Origin: Armatimonadota bacterium
GTDB lineage: Bacteria > Armatimonadota > Fimbriimonadia > Fimbriimonadales > Fimbriimonadaceae
Assembly (NCBI GenBank): GCA_018268315.1
Contig: JAFDWU010000001.1
Coordinates: 101,280 to 165,279, forward strand
Reading direction: 5' to 3'
Length of the DNA: 64,000 nucleotides
How positions within the stretch are numbered: the stretch's first letter is position 1; every line of letters begins with the position of its first letter. The notes beneath the pieces were generated by a model. The model was not told the origin of the DNA. It saw only the letters and a list, made by a program, of their open reading frames with translations, and did no database searches. This document shows positions 58,746 through 64,000 of this stretch, piece by piece. Both the position numbers and the translations under genes were made by a program.

Positions 58746-58776
58746 AAGGGTGGCCAACCGCGAATTGGCTGCCCTT
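58746..58776 (+). terminator. Likely terminator after the frameshifted gene
   Basis: AAGGGTGGCCAA pairs with TTGGCTGCCCTT with two mismatches, followed by CTCATTTC. It lies 16 bases after the tail stop. Confidence 0.45.
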
Positions 58777-58866
58777 CTCATTTCCACTCAGCTGGCTGGC
58801 TCGTTTAGCAGCATACAGAGGCTGCAATACAGTGTCTTTCCTGCTCTAGGGCGGCAACAAGCGGCT

Positions 58867-58872
58867 TATAGT
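58867..58872 (+). promoter_or_regulatory. -10 element of the TPR protein gene
   Basis: TATAGT 6 bases before the ATG at 58879. Confidence 0.5.
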
Positions 58873-58878
58873 GTCGCA

Positions 58879-59814
58879 ATGGTTTCACTCATTTCGATCC
58901 TTGCGCTCGCGACGGCAAGCCTCACGATGTCTGTTCAAGCGCCGGCGCCCTCACCCGAGTACCGAGAAGCGATCTCCAACTTCCTTGACGCCAACTGGGC
59001 GAAGGCGGAGCCATTTATTGCCAAGCACGTTATTGAAAAGCCTGACGACGGCCCCGCCTGGTACCGACTTGGGCTCTGCCATTACAACATGGGCAGGTAC
59101 CAGGAGGCAGTTGACGACTTCGGCAAAGCCGTTAAGCTACAGGCGTTCCCGCCAATCTCGTTGCTGCTAAGCGCATGTTGCGAGAACCGTCTTGGCCACA
59201 AGGAACAAGCGATTTCCGCGCTTGAGCAGGCCGTTCAGAATGGGCTGGCATCCGCCAACCGGCTTCGTGAGGAGCCAGACCTGAAATCCTTGCTGAAAGA
59301 GCCGCGCATGGTTACTCTCATGGATAGGCTTGATAACCCGCTTCGCGGCGTGGAAGCAAGCGATGCGATGGATCATTGGGTAGGTGACTGGGTAGTCACC
59401 GGCACCCAGAATAATGACCCCTTAACCACGCGCGTCCCGAAAGGTCAGCGCACCGCGCACAACCACATCGTGAAGGTCCTGCAGGGGTACGGAGTTCAGG
59501 AAAACTGGACTGATGCCTTTGGCGGCGAGGGCAAGAGCTTCTTCATCTTCGACCAGGCGAGCAAGGTTTGGCGTCAGCTTTGGGTAAGCGATACCGGCTG
59601 GGTTGTGCAAAAGGTTGGCCATCAAGTCAAGAACGGGATTGAATTCGAAGGCAAGCAACTGCAGCGAGGAGGAGAGACCATGGCGAAGGAAAGCCTCATC
59701 GCCTACAGCCCGGACCGAGTGCGCCAGCGCGGCGAGACGTCCACAGACGGTGGTAAGACCTGGACGGTCTCGTTTGACCTAACCTACGTTCGCACCAAGG
59801 CCGCGAAGAAGTAA
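58879..59814 (+). CDS. Exported TPR protein with a lipocalin-like C-terminal domain
   Basis: A 311-residue protein with a signal peptide (SLISILALATASLTMSVQA), TPR repeats (about 35-140: PAWYRLGLCHYNMGRYQEAV is clear), and a C-terminal beta-rich domain starting DHWVGDWVVTG, which resembles DUF1579-type lipocalin-like domains. A role in binding small molecules at the envelope is possible. The ATG at 58879 is chosen because TATAGT lies six bases upstream and the signal peptide begins there; the frame is open 43 codons farther. Confidence 0.75.
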   Translation: MVSLISILALATASLTMSVQAPAPSPEYREAISNFLDANWAKAEPFIAKHVIEKPDDGPAWYRLGLCHYNMGRYQEAVDDFGKAVKLQAFPPISLLLSACCENRLGHKEQAISALEQAVQNGLASANRLREEPDLKSLLKEPRMVTLMDRLDNPLRGVEASDAMDHWVGDWVVTGTQNNDPLTTRVPKGQRTAHNHIVKVLQGYGVQENWTDAFGGEGKSFFIFDQASKVWRQLWVSDTGWVVQKVGHQVKNGIEFEGKQLQRGGETMAKESLIAYSPDRVRQRGETSTDGGKTWTVSFDLTYVRTKAAKK

Positions 59815-59839
59815 GTCCGTTTCCCGGTTCGATTACTCT

Positions 59840-60514
59840 TTAGCGCGATTGGCGACGCCGACGAATGAGGGTGGCCGCGGCCAGTCCTAACGCTGCCATT
59901 GAGGCTGGTTCAGGGGTTACGGCGGGGGAAATTCCAAACTCAACGGGATCGGTGAGTTCTTGGAAGGTCTTTCCGCCATCAACGCTGATGTCGAAGAAGA
60001 CATCGAAGAAGCCATCGACGTTGTAAATCGTCTCGCGCTGATCGAGCCGGGTGAACGTGAACTTGCCGGGCTTGTGGTTGCCTGGCCGGTAACGCATGGC
60101 CACATCATTATCGTTGATGTCAATGCTGTCAAAAGCCGCTTCGATATTCCAGCTTCTCGCCTGCCCCTCGAGGCCGAGGTACATCGTGCTGAATGCGCCC
60201 TTCACAGACCCGTCGACTTTCCTGACGCTTCCATCGCCGAACGTCACAAGCGCTTCCAGCGAATTGACAAAGCTGATTGTTTGAGGCTCCTCGGTCAGCG
60301 GAGTTGGCTTGTCAATCGGCTTCGTGATTTTGATGTCATCAACTTTGACCTTACCATCGGCATTGGTGGTGACGGAATTCGTTTGAACGAAGTCGGAATC
60401 TGCCGGCGGCCAAGCAAGCTCGGTAGTTTGGACGCTTGCGTCTGCCAGAGCGGTTGCCCCCAAGATGCCAACAAACAGTGACGACTTCAAGAAACGCGCA
60501 CGGACGTGGGCCAT
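59840..60514 (-). CDS. PEP-CTERM-type secreted protein (separate family)
   Basis: A 224-residue exported protein with signal peptide RFLKSSLFVGILGATALADA, a beta-rich middle with no match to the tandem array, and the tail VTPEPASMAALGLAAATLIR ending RRRRQSR. The tail has TPEPAS instead of VPEPAS, and the hydrophobic part is Ala-rich. The ATG at 60514 follows CATAAT by seven bases, so a leaderless start is likely; a start 45 codons earlier would precede the signal peptide. Function unknown. Confidence 0.78.
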   Translation of the reverse strand: MAHVRARFLKSSLFVGILGATALADASVQTTELAWPPADSDFVQTNSVTTNADGKVKVDDIKITKPIDKPTPLTEEPQTISFVNSLEALVTFGDGSVRKVDGSVKGAFSTMYLGLEGQARSWNIEAAFDSIDINDNDVAMRYRPGNHKPGKFTFTRLDQRETIYNVDGFFDVFFDISVDGGKTFQELTDPVEFGISPAVTPEPASMAALGLAAATLIRRRRQSR

Positions 60515-60521
60515 GTCTGCG

Positions 60522-60527
60522 ATTATG
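60522..60527 (-). promoter_or_regulatory. -10 element of the PEP-CTERM gene at 59840
   Basis: CATAAT on the minus strand, 7 bases before the ATG at 60514. Confidence 0.45.
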
Positions 60528-60718
60528 TACGTACAGCCGCAAGCCGACAGCCTAGCTTTGTTGCTGGGTTTTGTTTGCGGATTTCGAGGTTGAAAGACGT
60601 TCGGCAAAGCCGATTCTGCCGGTTTGCTGATTGCACCTAGGAATGCCACTTGGGTGAGACAAGTTTACAAAGTCCGGGCAAGGCGTCACAGTATCGAGCC
60701 CCGAAGACAATAACCTCT

Positions 60719-61573
60719 ATGACACGATGCTGCCTACATTCCAGGATGGCTCTACTGGCGGTTGCCCTCGTCGCAGCTACCCAATCCCTCGCAGTTGGGC
60801 CAACAAGCATGCTCTATGCCGTTGAAGTTAATCGATGGGGACCGGATGGATACCCTGGATACCCCAGCGGACTGGACATGATTCAGGGAGGCACCCTCAC
60901 TAGCTCAAGCGCGAACGCACTGAGCTTGGATGAGTCCGCGATCGCCGTCTCCGGCGACGTGCGCACACTGGGAGTCCACCAGGGTGAGGCAGGAAGTCTT
61001 TTCGATCTCAGTGGCAATGTGCTGGACCACCATGCGTACACGACACCGCCCGGATTCGGCGTTGGTGGGCAGGGCCCATCCATCATCGACGCCACATCCG
61101 ACGGACTTTACAACTACGGTGTAGATCTCCAAACGGGAAATGTGATTCGCATGGACAGAGACTGGACGCACACGATCACCTTGTTCTCGACGAATTTAGG
61201 CTTCGCGGGCATCTCAATGAACGTGGCGGATGGAAGCTTCTGGGTCTGCGGTCAGGGCGATCGCGTAGCGCACTTTAGCCACGGAGGCGCCTTTATTTCA
61301 GATTTCCACACAGGTCTCCCGGGAAGCTACGGTCTTGCACTCGATCCCGCAGACGGTACGTTGTGGATGCAAGGCACCACCTACACTCATCTTGCCCAAT
61401 ACGACCAGCTTGGTCATCGTCTACAGAACGTGTCCTACGACATCGAAAGCTGGGACCAAAATGGCATCTTCGGGATGGAATTTAACCTAACCCCGGTAAC
61501 TCCGGAACCGGCGTCCATTTGCTGCCTTGCCCTCGGCTCGGCTGCTTTGCTGAGGCGACGGCGAAATCAATAG
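60719..61573 (+). CDS. PEP-CTERM-type secreted protein, intact paralog of the frameshifted gene
   Basis: A 284-residue exported protein: signal peptide around RMALLAVALVAATQSLA, then VGPTSMLYAVEVN, SGLDMIQGGTL, IAVSGDVRTLGV, DGLYNYGVDLQTGNV, MNVADGSFWVCGQG, and the tail TPEPASICCLALGSAALLRR. Repeats of the form ADGTLW/ADGSFW suggest a beta-propeller-like fold. The tail has two cysteines where most PEP-CTERM signals have none. Start is uncertain: ATG 60719 (TAACCT only two bases upstream) or ATG 60746, just at the signal peptide. Confidence 0.78.
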   Translation: MTRCCLHSRMALLAVALVAATQSLAVGPTSMLYAVEVNRWGPDGYPGYPSGLDMIQGGTLTSSSANALSLDESAIAVSGDVRTLGVHQGEAGSLFDLSGNVLDHHAYTTPPGFGVGGQGPSIIDATSDGLYNYGVDLQTGNVIRMDRDWTHTITLFSTNLGFAGISMNVADGSFWVCGQGDRVAHFSHGGAFISDFHTGLPGSYGLALDPADGTLWMQGTTYTHLAQYDQLGHRLQNVSYDIESWDQNGIFGMEFNLTPVTPEPASICCLALGSAALLRRRRNQ

Positions 61574-61718
61574 TAGCCAACTGGTGCGGATCGAAAATCT
61601 GGAGCGGACGGACTTCCAGGTTTGCCTGGAATGATGGGGCGTGTTCATGCCAGGTGGTGCAAGCCGCGCTAGATCGGCTTACCGAGGTCCTGCACTTTCT
61701 GGTTCGCAGTTGCAAGCC

Positions 61719-61823
61719 TCAACTTAACGACGGCCATCGGGTGCCCTTGCCTGGCTGGCTACTAAATCCAATTTTGCCGCCGACTCCTTTTGCTATTGCT
61801 AGGGCTATGGCAATACCAAGGCC
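61719..61823 (-). pseudogene. Relic of a histidine kinase ATPase domain
   Basis: The minus strand encodes GLGIAIALAIAKGVGG followed by KIGFSSQPGKGTRW and a stop. This matches the G1 and G2 boxes and closing strand of HATPase domains (GLGLAI...GG.I...S..GKGT) in order and spacing. Nothing upstream matches the rest of a kinase. The 61574-61936 gap holds no other gene that I can see. Confidence 0.5.
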
Positions 61824-61936
61824 GCGGATGGCGCAAGACGCAGGATTCATCCAGTGCCCCGAAGAGGAAACGTGCCCCTGGCGTTCTCCCGGGTCTGCTG
61901 CCCGTGAGGACATGGGGCTAAGGCAAGGAGATCCTA

Positions 61937-62422
61937 CTACCAGTGAACAGCCATGTCGCCGGTGAGTTCTTGGATGAAGTTCAACTGCGCATCGTGGTAG
62001 AAGATGTGCTTTGTGGCGCCAAGAATCAGTTGATAGATTGGCCTGGATTTTTCGGCAACATGGACAACCCTCTCCATGTCGGATCCAGCTGAATCAAGCA
62101 ACTCTTGTCCGGCTTCCTGAAAGTGCTTGATTACCGCCTCTCTGTTCTGAAATTCAGCAGGGGCCCTTAGCCACTCTTTGCCAAACTCCCAAGGCCACGG
62201 ACCAGGATTCTCTTCGCGGCACCAAGACGCCAGCCATCGGTTAAGGACGCCGAGTTCGTAAGCTACATCATAAGCGGTTCGAGTTCCGGACCAGCTCTTG
62301 CCCAGACTTTCTTCGCTAAGAGCTTGAAGGTCCTTGACAAACTCTTCGCTTGCTGTGTTGAACGAGTCGGTGGCGTAGGTTCGTAAGACCTCGGTCGTTG
62401 AACTTGCCGTTGTAGTGTTCAT
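61937..62422 (-). CDS. DinB-like helical bundle protein
   Basis: A 161-residue four-helix protein with YDVAYELGVLNRWLASW and the C-terminal ATKHIFYHDAQLNFIQELTG, where the HxxxHxxQ pattern is typical of DinB/YfiT metal-binding bundles. Members are thiol-dependent or metal-dependent enzymes of mostly unknown substrate. The ATG at 62422 is preferred; a frame start at 62521 runs through tRNA-flanking sequence. No ribosome binding site or TAnnnT element is obvious. Confidence 0.7.
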   Translation of the reverse strand: MNTTTASSTTEVLRTYATDSFNTASEEFVKDLQALSEESLGKSWSGTRTAYDVAYELGVLNRWLASWCREENPGPWPWEFGKEWLRAPAEFQNREAVIKHFQEAGQELLDSAGSDMERVVHVAEKSRPIYQLILGATKHIFYHDAQLNFIQELTGDMAVHW

Positions 62423-62526
62423 ATCAGCATGTTGGCACAACCACCGTGGAAGGTCCCTTCTGTGGGTTAACCTACGTCGTCGGAACGTTTTGTTACCCGT
62501 GTGTCCGGAATGGACAATCAAAATGC

Positions 62527-62601
<75 letters not shown>

Positions 62602-62685
62602 CCGGTTTCCAGACCCCCATGGGCGGGAGCCTGCGCGAAGGAGAATATACCCGCTGGACCCGCGCAATCTTGGGATTGGTTCGAG

Positions 62686-62691
62686 TATCAT
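62686..62691 (+). promoter_or_regulatory. -10 element of rpmB
   Basis: TATCAT preceded by GAG, 37 bases before the rpmB ATG. Confidence 0.4.
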
Positions 62692-62728
62692 TTCTCTTCG
62701 CTGCCCAACTGGGGCACGGGGATACGTC

Positions 62729-62998
62729 ATGGCGAATATCTGTCAGGTTAGTGGAAAGAAAACGAACAACGCGAAGCACATTCGCAACCGGCACTCTCAG
62801 GGCTGGAAATATAAGGCTCCTAAGAAGAACCGAACGCAGCTTCCGAACCTGCAAATCGTGCGCGTAAAGACCCCTCACGGCGTGGTTACCCTCAAGGTGG
62901 CTACCTCCGTGCTCAAGAGCCCGAAATTTGCTGCGGTCCTTTGCGGACTCAAGCCGATGCCGAAGTCCTGGGCGAAGAAGCCGTCTTATAACCTTTAA
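62729..62998 (+). CDS. rpmB: Ribosomal protein bL28
   Basis: An 89-residue large-subunit ribosomal protein. The N-terminus ANICQVSGKKTNNAKHIRNR has the CxVTGK-type motif in altered form, followed by the FLPNLQ-like RTQLPNLQIVRVKT and VTLKVATSVLKS. The family usually begins with K-C/V-x-x-T-G; here only one cysteine of the possible zinc pair remains, so a zinc-free form is likely. It converges with the HDOD gene with a four-base overlap. rpmG is not beside it. Confidence 0.92.
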   Translation: MANICQVSGKKTNNAKHIRNRHSQGWKYKAPKKNRTQLPNLQIVRVKTPHGVVTLKVATSVLKSPKFAAVLCGLKPMPKSWAKKPSYNL

Positions 62999-63885
62999 GC
63001 GGCCCTACGCGGCTCCATGATTTCGTAAACGTGGCGCGCCACGACTTCAATCGTCGTCTTTTCTTCCTCTTCGGAGAGCCCAACTTCGTGCTTGATGTCC
63101 GTAAGCTCTAACCTCTTGCGCGGCGCAGCGCCGCTCTCAAATCCACACTCTTCCGCCGCCTGATTGGCGTAAGTTAAGCACGCCAGGGGAGCGTAAGCTT
63201 CAGGGGCAAGCCAAGGAGCATCCATCTTCTCGATAACTACCCGGAAGATGTCGGGAAAGCCCCAAGAAGCGACCGTGGCGAGGGTCAACTCGCTCAATGC
63301 CGAGTTATAAATCTCAAGATAAGCGTTCGCAAAGCAGATTTCTCGCTTGTGGGCGTAAACGGCGACGCGGGTGTGGATATCGGGCGCGACGCGGAACATC
63401 AGCGCTTCACCGATATCATGCAGAACGCCTGCGGCAAACAGCTCTTCCGGCGTCCACTCCACTTCCTTCTCATGGTTTTCCAACCACTTTCGGTAGAGGA
63501 AGGCGCTATAGGTGCCTACGAACAGCGAGTGGCGGGCAAAACGCTCGGTGTTGAACATCATTCCGTTACCGAGTCCAGCCGTCATTGATTGCAGCGCAAG
63601 CGAAGCCGCAATGCTGCGGATTGAGCCAGAGCCAAGATGCATAATCGCCGCCCGGATGGTGGTGATATTCCCCGAAGCGCGCGTTTCGGCAAGCCTCGTA
63701 GCCGACCGAATGACCATGGCGGTAAGCGCAGGATCGGCGGCTACCGTCTTTTCAAATCGCTTGAGGTCCGTTCCGTCCTCGTCGATCTCGTTAAGCAAGC
63801 GCATGGCGCAATGCTTGAGGTGCGGCAACGCAGTGGAGCGCTGAAACAGCAGGCGAAGAGTTTCGGTGTCGTAGGCGTATGTCAC
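62995..63885 (-). CDS. HDOD domain protein
   Basis: A 296-residue HDOD protein: ALPHLKHCAMRLLNEIDEDG, DPALTAMVIRSATRLAET, then AIMHLGSGSIRSIAASLA and the HD-like GVLHDIGEALMF near residue 165. HDOD proteins act in signalling, often with cyclic di-GMP or kinase partners. Starts at GTG five bases after the stop of another gene whose C-terminus is similar, so the two are tandem paralogs in one operon. Confidence 0.87.
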   Translation of the reverse strand: MTYAYDTETLRLLFQRSTALPHLKHCAMRLLNEIDEDGTDLKRFEKTVAADPALTAMVIRSATRLAETRASGNITTIRAAIMHLGSGSIRSIAASLALQSMTAGLGNGMMFNTERFARHSLFVGTYSAFLYRKWLENHEKEVEWTPEELFAAGVLHDIGEALMFRVAPDIHTRVAVYAHKREICFANAYLEIYNSALSELTLATVASWGFPDIFRVVIEKMDAPWLAPEAYAPLACLTYANQAAEECGFESGAAPRKRLELTDIKHEVGLSEEEEKTTIEVVARHVYEIMEPRRAA

Positions 63886-63890
63886 AACTT

Positions 63891-64000
63891 TTATGCCGCG
63901 TTGGCAGGAACGTAAGCGGCAGTGTGCCGAGAGACCAGCATGACGATTTCAGGCACGTCCTCTTCAGGAAGTCCCACCAGTTCAGCAACCGGCTCATTGC
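63891..64000 (-). CDS. Second HDOD protein, C-terminal end only
   Basis: The frame enters from the right edge and encodes NEPVAELVGLPEEDVPEIVM, then a tail ending VPANAA and a stop at 63891. It aligns with the last 35 residues of the downstream HDOD protein (HEVGLSEEEEKTTIEVVARH). Only the last 36 codons are in the window. Confidence 0.6.
   Translation of the reverse strand, partial: NEPVAELVGLPEEDVPEIVMLVSRHTAAYVPANAA

Overview
The window reads as chromosomal DNA of a diderm, moderately GC-rich bacterium, most likely a member of the Armatimonadota close to Fimbriimonas. That placement is an inference from secreted proteins ending in VPEPASMAALGLG plus a basic tail, EmrAB-type efflux, and the overall gene style; no rRNA is present to confirm it. 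I see no prophage, transposase or CRISPR array. Nearly all of the window is densely packed housekeeping and envelope genes, many joined by ATGA-type 4-base overlaps.

Layout. 1-6605: recG (cut by the left edge) diverges from an F-type ATP synthase operon atpZ-atpI-atpB-atpE-atpF-atpH-atpA-atpG that ends in a terminator before any atpD or atpC. 6675-11068: a three-part cell-wall hydrolase, two small enzymes and a GlxA-type regulator. 11112-15322: a fused GT2-GT4 glycosyltransferase, a repeat-flanked small gene, and leuB. 15388-20976: murI, alr, an acyl-CoA dehydrogenase, a nucleotidyltransferase and an MFS transporter, then tRNA-Leu. 21100-23058: methyltransferase and acyltransferase. 23229-27108: five tandem paralogous PEP-CTERM-type secreted proteins. 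27229-32483: holA and a TgpA/DUF58/MoxR operon. 32669-36449: tetR-emrA-emrB. 36467-43631: ROK kinase, redoxin, lipoprotein and a surface-sugar block (RmlC-like, RmlB, GT2, GT-C-like membrane protein). 43522-53788: VanW protein, ilvE, DUF4397 lipoprotein, DUF151 nuclease, AI-2E-type permease, YtxH, mnmA, VKOR-DsbA fusion, miaB, ppa and marR. 53878-57670: three unknowns plus mreB and murA. 57887-61573: further PEP-CTERM genes, one with a frameshift, and a TPR protein. 61719-64000: a kinase relic, DinB-like protein, tRNA-Thr, rpmB and two tandem HDOD genes.

Two signals stand out. First, the PEP-CTERM array carries repeated intergenic leaders (23868-24065, 24696-24890, 25524-25717, partly 26351-26445) that fold into the same ordered hairpins. 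Base changes on one arm are matched on the other, and two copies are capped by GNRA tetraloops; this points to a structured 5' leader RNA that I do not recognise. Second, about 15 or more genes have a TAnnnT element, often GGTAnnCT, only 5-9 bases before the start codon and no Shine-Dalgarno sequence. Leaderless mRNAs are therefore probably a major mode of expression, and this pattern corrects several start codons, including those of ppa, the ROK kinase, the VKOR fusion and the TPR protein.

Functionally much of the window serves the envelope: peptidoglycan precursors (murI, alr, murA), shape (mreB), wall turnover (M23-SLT hydrolase, VanW), surface glycans (two glycosyltransferase regions, RmlB/RmlC), disulfide formation (VKOR-DsbA) and exported PEP-CTERM proteins.
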